A stretch of DNA of 64,000 bases from Peltaster fructicola (lineage: Eukaryota > Ascomycota > Dothideomycetes): positions 2,419,501-2,483,500 of the forward strand of contig CP051140.1 of assembly GCA_001592805.2 (NCBI GenBank). The letters run 5' to 3'. The notes under the pieces were generated by a model, which saw nothing but the letters and a program-made list of their open reading frames with translations, was not told the origin of the DNA and ran no database searches. A program made the position numbers and the translations under genes. Every line of letters begins with the position of its first letter. The first letter of the stretch is position 1. Shown piece by piece: positions 22,622 through 32,187 of this stretch.

Positions 22622-23151
22622 TGGGGAGGAGGAGAAAGCTGTCCCTACCTATCTGCATAAGCTCTGCTGTTCTCTAGGGCTTGAACGTGTCTTACACACA
22701 CCCTGCAGCTGACCGATAAGACAATTGACCTGTATGGTGAGTAGCAGATGGTACAAGTGGTAGTCAGGGAAGAAGAGCCCCTCAACGGAAGTAGCTTCTC
22801 GTTTGGGAAGCTTGATCCACCGCGTCAGAGCACAAGATCCTACAATCAACAACCACATTGTGCAGCGCTGTTTGAAGAATCGACAACGGTGGCAGTGACC
22901 ATCAGACTTGCAGCATCGAATACGTACTAAGGAGCTCAATCGATTCAACAGCTTCGAGCTTATCATAACAGCAGGTGTTCTGATACGCCTGGGACCCTGC
23001 GCATCCCTCAGAGCATTTCGCTGAGCTCAATCGTTACGCTTCTCGCGCACATGAGACGCTTCGGGCAACATCTCTTCACGGCTACATTGTACATTGAACA
23101 GAAAGATCTTGATCATTGTAGCAAGATCATCCTTGCATAAGACGCCGCAAA
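22622..23151. other. Intergenic, divergent promoters
   Basis: 530 bp between the ALDH start (-) and the HSDL2-like gene start (+). No gene-like frame or named element is seen. Confidence 0.45.
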
Positions 23152-24260
23152 ATGCACGCATTACCTGTCTGCCTCTGTATAGGAGCTTCGAGAGGTATAG
23201 GACGACAGATCGCTATCGATCTTGCTAGAAATGGATATACTGGTAGGTCTGATGCAAACCTCCTGATGCAAGCTGAGATTTGTAGTCGTCGTGTCTGCCA
23301 AAACCACTTCAGACGCATCGAAATGCTCACCATTTCCACCCAACCCGAATAGCCCTCAATCAACTATCAACACTGTTGCCCGCGAGATAACTGAAGCAGG
23401 AGGCACTGCACTCGCCATAGCAGTTGACGTCAGATATGCAGAAAGTATCGACGAGCTCGTGGCTAAGCTTATAGACGTCTATGGTAGACTCGATGTCGTG
23501 GTATACAATTCTGGAGCTATCTGGTGCGTGGCAGTGTGTACAGATGACAGACCAGCTGACGATATAGGTGGTCGAGTGTCGAGCATACACCCGTCAAAAG
23601 GTACAGATTAATGCAGCAGGTCAACTCTGAAGGACTCTATGGTATGTCAATAGCTCATGAAGCTCTCTGGCTGACCTTGCCAGCGACCATTCAAGCATCT
23701 CTTCCTCACCTATACAAGAACTCAGTCAAGGGGATTGGGCGAATCATCGTCGTCAGTCCACCCATATACAGCAGATTCTTCAGAGGCAAGACTGCCTATG
23801 CAATGTCTAAAGTGGCCTGTTCTGTCCTGACACAAGGACTTGCCATGGACTTCTTGAGAGAGGGACGGAGCGACATGGCCGTTACATCTATCTGGCCGGC
23901 TGCTGTACGATACTACCACAAAGATACATTAGCTTGCTGACAATGAGTACACAGGCGATTGAATCAGCAGCAACGCAACACAACTCAGTCGATAGATCAC
24001 AGCTGAGGCGGCCGACCATCTTCTCCGACGCAATACTCGCGCTACTCACTACCAGCGCTTCCAAGGTCAACGGACGATGCGTGCTAGATGAGGACTTCCT
24101 GCGTGAGACAGGCGTGACAGACTTCAGCAGGTATGTTCTAATCGCAGGATCGGAGCCACGAAGGATTATGCCAGCTGTCCTACCAGATCTGACAGTTGCC
24201 GAACAAGACGATGAAGGTGATCGAATGGACAGCAACGAGTCGAAGTTTGCCAAGCTGTAA
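23152..24260 (+). CDS. SDR, HSDL2-like
   Basis: Five exons give 309 aa: 23152-23242, 23286-23523, 23568-23641, 23684-23904 and 23955-24260. The introns are 42 to 50 nt. Family motifs across the joined exons are the cofactor site CIGASRGIGRQIAIDLARNG, the YNSGAIW version of NNAG, then SSVEHTPVKR, then RIIVVSPPIYSRFF, and KTAYAMSKV with the catalytic Tyr and Lys. Next is MAVTSIWPAAAIESAAT. This matches hydroxysteroid dehydrogenase-like 2 proteins, which lack the usual serine context and have SPP instead. A peroxisomal or mitochondrial lipid-related oxidoreductase is the family expectation. The C-terminus (SKFAKL) ends with AKL, a reasonable type 1 peroxisomal signal variant, which fits. The 42-nt intron has no stop and is a multiple of three. 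Confidence 0.88.
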
Positions 24261-25381
24261 TTCAGCGTCTACAAGAGCTCCTGAATTGAAGGTAGGTGTC
24301 CACAGCGGTCATCTTCAGCCATCACACGATGCTTGGAGACCTCGGGTGCTATTATAACGATATTGCCGATTCATCAACGCAAAGCACCTTCAACGCTATC
24401 GGCAACTATATCAGTGCGCTGCAGTAGAAGGGCTTGGATGCCTTTGTTGCACGCAAATCGCATGCAGGGCATGCCAGTCCTGCAGTCTATCTGATGGGTC
24501 TAATACCGTCAGGTTGTTGTGTCTCCAGAATGGGAGCTCAGCCTCGCATCTGTCGACAATCACCACGTGCGACGACCGGTCAACTCACTTCAGCATCTTT
24601 CAGTCTCGGCCAGTCGTCCGACGTCAATTGACAGCAGACTTGGCGCAGAATGTGAGTGATACGATCGCCCAAAACCCTGATAGGGAGAAGCATTGCTCTG
24701 CGGTAGCTCGAGATTCGGTCACGGAGAGGTGCAACAAGCCCTTGACGAGTCCTGCTGGCCTGTCCAATCAAGAAACTTCTGCGCTGTCATCGTACAGATT
24801 GATCAAGGAAGTGACTTCAACAGCTGCTACTTTTGGTGGGTGTGTTTCACAAGCCTGGTGGAGCAACGTATGGCGTGGTTAGAGTTGCATCCTTCTACGC
24901 CAATTTCCGACGTGTTACCGACGCTTCACCATCAACAATCGCCCTTATACAACGATGGGCCTTTCATCCTTGTGCACCAACTAATCATGCTCGGCTCGAC
25001 AAATGATGCTCGCTGCATTCAACGTCTCGCAAATGAGTGTGAGTGACTTGGTGCTGTTCCTGCCAGTGGAAGCGTCTCGTTTCGTACCCAGCTCATCCTC
25101 GAATACACTTTCAGCCGCAGTGTCTGACATGCAGCAGCAGGTCTAGGCTGAAGGATTTTGTGCTCCCTGGTCACAGTTCTGTATGTATTGGGATGATCCT
25201 TCAGCCTTCGGGATGAGCTTCGCGATGATTTTCATCATGCTTGGTCTTCAGTCAAGCCAATCTGAGCATGTTTTAAGCTGTTACCGAAGATGCTGCTCAG
25301 AGCATCAAAGTTGTTATTGCTGTACAGCCTGGGCTGCATGTCTAATGCTGTTGCGGAAGGTATTGCATACAGTGGCCTGGA
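24261..25381. other. Intergenic, probably includes an unresolved 5' exon
   Basis: 1.1 kb between the HSDL2-like stop and the open frame of the large surface protein. No independent gene is seen. The first coding exon of the surface protein, with its ATG, must lie here, because its signal-peptide-like frame has no upstream ATG before an in-frame TAA at 25343. Confidence 0.4.
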
Positions 25382-28300
25382 AAGATCATCCTGCTGACAG
25401 TCGCAGCACAAATCGCAGCCTTCGTGGAGCAAGGACTAGGTGCCTCTGTTGGTGCCACGACTGTTGCAGCATCAGTAAGAACATCTTCGGCAATCTCGAG
25501 CTCCTCGAGACGGGTTTCGAGTATCAATCTTTCCTCGCACATCGCCGCTCCGACAATCTCGCCCTCGAGTTCGATCAGCAGCAGCCTGAAGAGTTCAGTA
25601 ACACCTGTGGCTACCACAATTCGCAATACTGTGTCTTCGACAAGGACGACACCCTCTAGGAAAAGTATCATCTCATCCAGCAATGCTGCAAGCACTACCG
25701 GCGTCTATCTCAATGCTTCGATACCGTTTGACCAATGCTACAACTCATGGCAAGCATACTGGGACGCATCCTCCACCTATACGCCGATAAGCTCAGTAAC
25801 GTGGACATCCGTCACCACCGTGACATGGACTCGCGATGCAGTGCCAGCTGCCACAGTTACAACGACATGGTCCGGCGGATATGAGACAGATTACGACGTC
25901 AACGGCCAATTCACTGTCGCCACCTTCACACATTATGTCAGTGGAGGAACATATACTTGGACGAACTTAGCACAGTCTGCGGACGGTGGTACAGTCACTG
26001 CCACGGACGTGTCATATGCACCGGAATCTGCCTTGCCAACCCCGAAGTGCTCTATCCCAGCGATTGTGCCCGCCTGCCAATCTTCCTGGGAAGCATTCAT
26101 TTCGAAGCAACTGATTCCTTCTCCGACACCGCCTCAGCATTGTAACATCTACCAAGGGCTTGGAAGGTTTGACTCTCGCACAGTGCCAGCCTGCGCCTCT
26201 GCTTTCGAAGATGCAACGATGGCCTGGGAAAGCTCCTTGTGGGCAATCCCGCAGCCAAGCTGTGAGGCCGCTGCAATAACTGGCACTCTTTGCGAATCTG
26301 TTCGTGACAACTGGCAGCAGGGAGTGAACTTCAACTTTGTGCCTTTGAGTTCGCACGTCTATAGGCTTATAACGAGCCATGGCAGTCTCAATATTGGCAC
26401 AGATGGGGATGGCTGGACTTGGCGAACACATTCTACACTTGGGGTTGCGAGAGGGTGTACCCTCGGCTGTGGTAGGTGTGAGGTGACTGGAGGTACTGTG
26501 CAGCTCTTGTACTGGCCTCAGTCTACAAGGACTGCACTTGCGTCCTCCGGCTTCCATCTCAACGCTACCCGAAGGGCCTCACCAGCTCCGACTGCCACAG
26601 GACTGGTCACGGCCGTCACATTGGGCACAACCTTCACGTCGCCTACCTTGTACATATCGTACGAAGCTGTTCATGCTTCGAACGCATGTGGACCTGTCGG
26701 CACTCCCATGGGCTCTACCATCATCGCCATTCCGACTCAATCAAGGCTGTCGAGTATCTATGGTATCGCGCTACCATGTGGAAGAGTGATGCCGTCGGAC
26801 ATCACCACCCTCACAGCGCCGTTCACAGTCGCAGATCTAAACGAACCTGTGCCATACTCTATCTACAGTTCTCAGCCACTGTGTCAGACCGAACTGAGAA
26901 CAGGTCGATGCAATGGTACATGTCCCACAACCGCACCATTCAGGCCAATCTTGGTTGTGCCAAATCAGATGTACAAAGAACTACAACCTGCTTGGGCTGA
27001 TTGCTGGGGCGATGTCCATGGTGTGCTCGACCCTCCGATCGCTCTGCAAGGCACATCGGCGCCTGATGGCGTGACGGTGACTTCAGCTGTAGACCCAACG
27101 TCGACTCCTGCGACGCCATCGCCACCGAAAGTTGACACAATTCCGAAGATGACCTCCACAGTCAGTATTCCAACGCCAAGCTTGCAGGATCCGCTACCTG
27201 TAAGCTCCGGAGCTGGCGAGAAACAGACGCAGTCCATCGGCGGTGTGCAAGATCCAGGAGCACAACAATCACTTGGCGGTAAACAAGATCCAGCAACACC
27301 TTCAGATGTGCAAAGCGTGCCTGTGAGCTCCGATCTTGCTGGAGTACAGACGAGATCAGTTGGCAATGTGCAAGATCCGGCAGCACCTGCTTCTCCAAAC
27401 ACAGCAATAGTCGAGTCAAAGACATTCGTTGTGGTTTCAGTCAGTACTGGGGTTGTTGTTGCCGTCAGCGGCATGACTACTACCTTCGGTGCTGGTGTGA
27501 CAACGTCTCTGGCCGGTGAGCAGGTAAACATACCTTCGAGTGGCGCCGTGGTCATTGGCACTGGGAGTGTTGCCAAGACTGTAGCATTCACGACAAGTAT
27601 TGCGGGTCCGCAACAGACTGTGGTAACAGTGGGCTCTGAGGAGGTGACATTCGCTCCAGCTTCAAGTGGCGGAGTGGTTGTCGCCAACGGCGGCTCTACT
27701 GCCACTGTAGCTCTTGGTGGACTGGCCACGATCGGCGGTCAGCAAGTAGGTGTTGCTCCCAGCGGATCGGTTGTTCTGGGAAGTGGAGGCTCTGCTTCGA
27801 CTATCGCCCTCCCTCCTGCACCAACAACGGTTGTAGCTGGTGGCCAATCTGTGACCCTTGCTCAGGCTCCCAACGGTGCCGGGGTAGTTGTTGCGAATGG
27901 AGGAACCACAACCACAGTGACACCTGGTGCGGCTGCTGTGACGGTCGGAGGTCAGCAAGTCAGTATTGCCATTGGTGACTCCGTAGTGGTTGGAACAGGC
28001 AATTCGGCAACGACGATCTTTCTTGTGCATACTCCAGTATCCTCGACTGCTTTCATCATCGGCTCGGAAACTGTGACAATACTCCCGGCCTCTGGTGCTA
28101 CTGGAGTTATCGTTGTTGACCACAGCACCACCAAAACTATACAAGCAGGGTCTGTGGTGACCATTGACGGCCAGCGACTCAGCGCGGGTAGTGGTGTTGC
28201 GGTTATCGGCACAGGAACGTTGCCAGCCACCATCGCTGTGTTCAGTCCGTCCATTGATCAGACGATCGTCATCGGCTCTCAAACCGTGACTTTGGTGCGG

Positions 28301-28732
28301 GTGTCGACCGGTGTCATTGTCGTCGATCGAGGCAACCCTACAACAATAGCAGCAGGTGCGGTAGCAACGATCGAAGGTCAAAGAGTCAGCGTAGGTGTCA
28401 ATGGGCTTGTGGCAGTAGGAACTGGATCTACAGCTTCGACTATCAGTGTACGTGTGGACACACATATCTCGAGTTCGACAAACGTAGTCAGCTCGATGTA
28501 CAAAACCAGGTCGACGAGCACAACCAGCTCAACAGAGTCTTCCAGACCTATAGAGCAAGCCACTTTGCCGCTGCTCTCCGTTTCAACGCAGCAGGCCTCC
28601 TCTACACAGCAGTCCACATCAGGCGTTGCTGTCTTGCCGGGCCAGGGCAGCATGATGCGAGCTACCAGTTGCGTGCCAATGCTTGTTGGCGTGCTCATGC
28701 TGCCACTCATGCTTGAAGCGCTGCCTCTGTAG
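25382..28732 (+). CDS. Large Ser/Thr-rich repeat surface protein
   Basis: I do not recognise a named family. The open frame (over 1,100 aa) begins with a hydrophobic stretch KIILLTVAAQIAAF that looks like a signal peptide. Its ATG must come from an upstream exon I could not place. A Ser/Thr-rich segment follows, then a Cys-containing domain (about residues 105-540, with FDQCYNSWQAYWDASS, GCTLGCGRCEVTGGTVQLLY and CNGTCPT). A Pro/Ser linker precedes roughly five tandem repeats of about 66-72 residues (nt 27420-28460). Their consensus is like TVVxGxxxVTxxxxxxGVVV, then TIxGQxVSxxxGxxVVGTGx and SxTI. The end is Ser/Thr-rich, then hydrophobic (SCVPMLVGVLMLPLMLEALP), as in GPI-anchor signals. An adhesin-like or cell-wall role is inferred. 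A weak stretch around 26350-26450 may hide an unrecognised intron. Confidence 0.72.
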   Translation, partial: KIILLTVAAQIAAFVEQGLGASVGATTVAASVRTSSAISSSSRRVSSINLSSHIAAPTISPSSSISSSLKSSVTPVATTIRNTVSSTRTTPSRKSIISSSNAASTTGVYLNASIPFDQCYNSWQAYWDASSTYTPISSVTWTSVTTVTWTRDAVPAATVTTTWSGGYETDYDVNGQFTVATFTHYVSGGTYTWTNLAQSADGGTVTATDVSYAPESALPTPKCSIPAIVPACQSSWEAFISKQLIPSPTPPQHCNIYQGLGRFDSRTVPACASAFEDATMAWESSLWAIPQPSCEAAAITGTLCESVRDNWQQGVNFNFVPLSSHVYRLITSHGSLNIGTDGDGWTWRTHSTLGVARGCTLGCGRCEVTGGTVQLLYWPQSTRTALASSGFHLNATRRASPAPTATGLVTAVTLGTTFTSPTLYISYEAVHASNACGPVGTPMGSTIIAIPTQSRLSSIYGIALPCGRVMPSDITTLTAPFTVADLNEPVPYSIYSSQPLCQTELRTGRCNGTCPTTAPFRPILVVPNQMYKELQPAWADCWGDVHGVLDPPIALQGTSAPDGVTVTSAVDPTSTPATPSPPKVDTIPKMTSTVSIPTPSLQDPLPVSSGAGEKQTQSIGGVQDPGAQQSLGGKQDPATPSDVQSVPVSSDLAGVQTRSVGNVQDPAAPASPNTAIVESKTFVVVSVSTGVVVAVSGMTTTFGAGVTTSLAGEQVNIPSSGAVVIGTGSVAKTVAFTTSIAGPQQTVVTVGSEEVTFAPASSGGVVVANGGSTATVALGGLATIGGQQVGVAPSGSVVLGSGGSASTIALPPAPTTVVAGGQSVTLAQAPNGAGVVVANGGTTTTVTPGAAAVTVGGQQVSIAIGDSVVVGTGNSATTIFLVHTPVSSTAFIIGSETVTILPASGATGVIVVDHSTTKTIQAGSVVTIDGQRLSAGSGVAVIGTGTLPATIAVFSPSIDQTIVIGSQTVTLVRVSTGVIVVDRGNPTTIAAGAVATIEGQRVSVGVNGLVAVGTGSTASTISVRVDTHISSSTNVVSSMYKTRSTSTTSSTESSRPIEQATLPLLSVSTQQASSTQQSTSGVAVLPGQGSMMRATSCVPMLVGVLMLPLMLEALPL

Positions 28733-29347
28733 GATGGTATAGCACGACGGAGGACAACGAAAAGGGTGTCCTTGACGGGACAATAAAGGGACCGAGGAAG
28801 GTGTAACAAGTATAGATGGTAAAGAACGGCGCATATGGTGTGTACCACTACTGCAAAATAACTGACGTAGCATACGAAGCGTCATAATGTTATAAGGAAT
28901 CAACCCGTGAGGAATCATTCGGTGCTCAGACATGGCACAAAAGTGTGTTGAACGAACGTCTTCGTCCGTCCGATCATCCTCGTCTGTCTATCATTCATGC
29001 AGCTGCATGTCTACGTAACTCATCCTATACCTGATCCTTCCATGTTGCACCCTGAGGTCTCCAGCAGCACATTTTTGATCGGCAGTCTGTTGCTCCGACT
29101 AGGCATCGTGTCTCCGGACTTGTTGTGATGATTCCACATACCGCAGATCATCATCATCCTCCATGCAGGGCGGCATGGCGGCGCTCGATTGATATGTTGC
29201 AAAGCTGACTGAGCGTCCTTCTTGGTTGGACCGAGCTGACGAAGATATCATTAAGTCCTTGAGGAAGAGAGATATATAAGTTCACTCACTGTAGTGCTAC
29301 AACGAGCCCAACATCACTACTTATTGTCTACTCTATCATCTTTCAAT
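28733..29347. other. Intergenic
   Basis: 615 bp between the surface-protein stop and the GST start on the same strand. The right end holds the GST core promoter (TATA listed separately). No gene-like frame is seen. Confidence 0.45.
29272..29279 (+). promoter_or_regulatory. TATA-like box of the GST gene
   Basis: The sequence GATATATAAG (29271-29280) sits about 70 bp upstream of the GST start codon, a sensible place for a TATA element with a short leader. It is one of the few clear core-promoter elements in the window, which fits an inducible detoxification gene. Confidence 0.5.
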
Positions 29348-30161
29348 ATGTCTATGCAACCGCTTGTCTTCTGGAGCCATTGGGCGGGTATGTCACGCAA
29401 CATGATCTCTGGCCCAAGCTCACATGGTACAGGTCCAAACCCCATGAAGGTCGCTATCGTCTTGGAAGCACTGGCACTTTCGTATGAGATCAAGCTTCTT
29501 GAGTTCTCAGAAGTCAAGACAGAAGACTACCTCAAGCTCAACCCCAACGGTCGATTGCCAACATTGCAGGATCCGAACACAGGTATCACCTTGTGGGAGG
29601 TAAGTGAAGGGCACTTGTGCAGCTTGTTCTGACAGATCAAGAGTGGAGCCATCATACAGTATCTGGTAGAGCAGTATGACAAAGAGGGCGTGATATCATA
29701 CAAGACCGTGCCTGAGAGATATCTGACACAGCAATGGTTAGCTTTCCAGATCTCAGGTGAGCATGCTTGATTGCTTCTTGTATCGTCTGACGTCCTCAGG
29801 TCAAGGGCCGTACTTCGGCCAGGCTACTTGGTTCACACGGTTCCATCCAGAGAAGATCCAATCGGCCATTGATAGGTTTATCAATGAGATCTTTCGAGTG
29901 GTTGGTGTGCTTGAGCTAGGTCTTGAGAGGAACGGCAGTGGATGGCTTGTTGGTGATAAGTGCACCTATGCAGACCTGTCCTTCGTTACCTGGGCAGCTG
30001 TGGGCGAGGGTCAGCTGAAAGAGCTCGAGAAGTATGATGGATTCGAAGACAAGTATCCCCTCTACACGGCTTGGCTGAACAGACTCGGTGAGCGTGAGGA
30101 GGTGAAGAAGATCAGGGCTCGTATGGCAAAGGGTAGAGCAGATCACGGATTGCCTCCATGA
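29348..30161 (+). CDS. Glutathione S-transferase, Ure2-like
   Basis: Four exons give 227 aa: 29348-29387, 29433-29599, 29642-29756 and 29800-30161. The introns are 45, 42 and 43 nt. Splicing turns an unnatural insert into the family start FWSHWAGPNPMKVAIVLEAL. Next comes the glutathione-binding N domain (KLNPNGRLPTLQDPN, then LWESGAIIQYLVEQY). The helical C domain follows (QQWLAFQISGQGPYFGQATW, then LVGDKCTYADLSFVTWA). Conjugates or reduces electrophiles with glutathione; the fungal Ure2/GTT-like class is often peroxide-protective. For the second intron an alternative acceptor at 29635 would add IK before SGAI. The first intron is a multiple of three without a stop. A TATA-like box lies 70 bp upstream. 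Confidence 0.9.
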
Positions 30162-30288
30162 TCATGTTGTGATCCCACTGCCCGTGAGCTGTCTCGATAG
30201 CCATGGTGGTATCATCCCAGAAATACCATATATACTGTCAAGTGGTAACGATCGTGCTCTGTGATCTGTGTATGCATATCTGGCTGCT

Positions 30289-31200
30289 CATCTCATGCTT
30301 GTTGGAGTCCTAGGAGCGACAGTCATTGTGATGGTAGTGGTACCAGGCAATGAAGCTATACCATCGGTTAGCGTTGGAGCTGGGCATGTGGACGGTCTAA
30401 AAAGACCTGATACCGCGCTGATAGTGCTCACTGAGTACCATTGCGTGGTGTTCTTGCCGAGCATCGCAAAAGAGGAAGCGTACGTGCTTGCATTGTGCTT
30501 GTTGTAATTAGACTTGTGGTCGACGTCGTTGACAGGGTATCTGACAGCGAGAGTGGATTCTGAGGTGTACTCATTGTCTAGAGCTGAGTTGTACTCGATG
30601 ATGGGAACAACACTGCACTCGAGAGAGGAAGCTGAGCTGTGGTGACCCATGAGGACTGCGCAGCAGTCGAACTGAATACCTGGATTGTGGTCGACGACGG
30701 AGACTGCACGGTAGTCGAAGAAGGAAGGTGAGCTGAGCTCGATAGCGGAGCTTGTGCGATATTTGAGGACGAAGTCTGAGTTGTACTATACGGAGGGAGC
30801 TGAGCTGTACTTGGTGAAGTAGAGTGCGCTGAAGATCATGTCAGGGGTTGCATTGTAGTCAACGAAAGGGGAAGACTTGTGCTGGATAATGTCAATAGAG
30901 AGCTGCTGGGTGTTGTAGACACTTGACTGGAGTGTAATATCGACGATGGTGGCTGAAAACTGCTATACGTCGATGACTCCCGATTGGATCAACGTCGTGG
31001 CTGGCGACATTGAGGACAACGCCGCTGAAAGTGTGCTAGAGGTTGCAATCAAAGTTGTCGGTGGAATCGTCGCTGGCGAGAGCGTGGCAGAGATGATTGT
31101 CGATATAAGAGCGGGAGAGGTGTTCGACGTAGCCCTCATCTTGGTAGTGTGTAGTTGTCACATGCAGATGGTTCATGGTCTTGTGATGGAGGTGTTTTAC
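30289..31200 (-). pseudogene. Decayed Ser/Thr-rich secreted-type gene
   Basis: On the minus strand one composition dominates: Ser/Thr-rich mucin-like peptides such as ALISTIISATLSPATIPPTT, LSSTSLPLSLTTMQPLT, SSAHLPSSTTVQSPSSTT and TLSTTSTTSLITTSTMQ. They are in the style of fungal GPI or mucin proteins and of the tail of the surface protein upstream. They do not form one frame: there are in-frame stops between the blocks and at least one frame change near 30955. No introns of local type remove these. I read it as a decayed host gene, or possibly the low-quality 3' part of a gene starting near 31900. The family is unknown. Confidence 0.4.
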
Positions 31201-31313
31201 GGCATTGTTTTGCAAGGCAACTTTTGCATGGTTTGAAGGATGTGTAATCAGACTTGGCCCTTGCTGATTCGTGAATGGTCCATTCTGCTGCATGATTGGG
31301 AAGCGTCTCACGA

Positions 31314-31918
31314 TCAATCGAAAGGTAGGCTGGGAGAGATCCGCGATAGCTGTCGCTCGTCTCGAACGAGGCCTGACGTTCTTCTCTCGCCAGGTACTGT
31401 CGGGAATTGTCGATCACTGTCAAGCTCTGTCTGGTGCTTAGATATGCAAGCTCTTCGCAAGTCGTGTGGTCCTTCGGCTGGGCTTATAAATGAGCACTGT
31501 ATTTTCGATGCTGAGCTATAATATTCGGTATTCCTTACCTGTGTTCGGCGTCTTGCCGTGGAGTTCTCGCCTGCAGAAGGCCAGCACAGACTTGTGTAAG
31601 TCGTGAACTGGCTGGCAGTATCCAGAGAGTCCATACTCTCTGTCTGGAAGCCACTACAAACGACTTCATGATGACTACCTGGTGAAAACGGTGCTGGTAC
31701 TGATGACTGTGCTTCAGGTTGAGTGGAACGAGCTTTCAAATGTCCTGAACAAGTGTGAAGATGGTAAATGAGGAAGGAAATAGTTGTAGATGCATGGCTA
31801 TGTCGTGTTGTGGCGTAAGAGAAGCTTCCTCACTTATTGTAGTGCAGAAAGATCGACTGATGTTGATTGCAGCATCGACAGCTGTACTGTACCAAGTGTA
31901 AATGCTTCTGCAAACCAC
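31314..31918 (-). CDS. Possible small secreted protein, weak
   Basis: The minus strand offers two pieces that could belong together with the decayed Ser/Thr-rich stretch below. One is a start-like hydrophobic peptide (MHLQLFPSSFTIFTLVQ, Met at 31793). The other is a frame (31739-31314) reading SSVPAPFSPGSHHEVVCSGF and onward, containing a 42-nt GTAAGG to ATACAG intron-like segment at 31513-31554. The two are in different frames and I could not find a splice that joins them. This could be a short effector-like gene, the 5' end of the decayed gene, or chance. Confidence 0.2.
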
Positions 31919-32187
31919 AATGTGGTCGCCTGAAGAGCTTTCAGAGCCTATATAGAGTAGTGCAGCTCCCTGAATAGCTATGAGTGATGAAAAGCGAGCA
32001 TGCTTGTGATGGTGGAAAGTCCTCTACAAGATGATCACTCCTCCTCGACTTATGTCACGCCAAGAAAATTTCCCACTCCATCAAATCCACAATCTGAAGA
32101 CAACGACTTTGACTCACAGGTTATCGGCCTCCATAACTGCCATAGAAGACACGTCTGGAGCGTGTCGCAGGCAGTAAATCACACAAA
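31919..32187. promoter_or_regulatory. eIF3a upstream region
   Basis: The last 270 bp before the eIF3a start. A short CACGCC-AAGAAAATTTCCCAC stretch and a run of CA/CT lie in the leader. No clear TATA box. Confidence 0.3.

Noticed and set aside
27662-28465. 267-codon minus-strand frame opposite the surface-protein repeats
   Set aside because: Antisense shadow of a repetitive Gly/Val/Thr-rich gene; Arg/Ser/His-rich with no structure.
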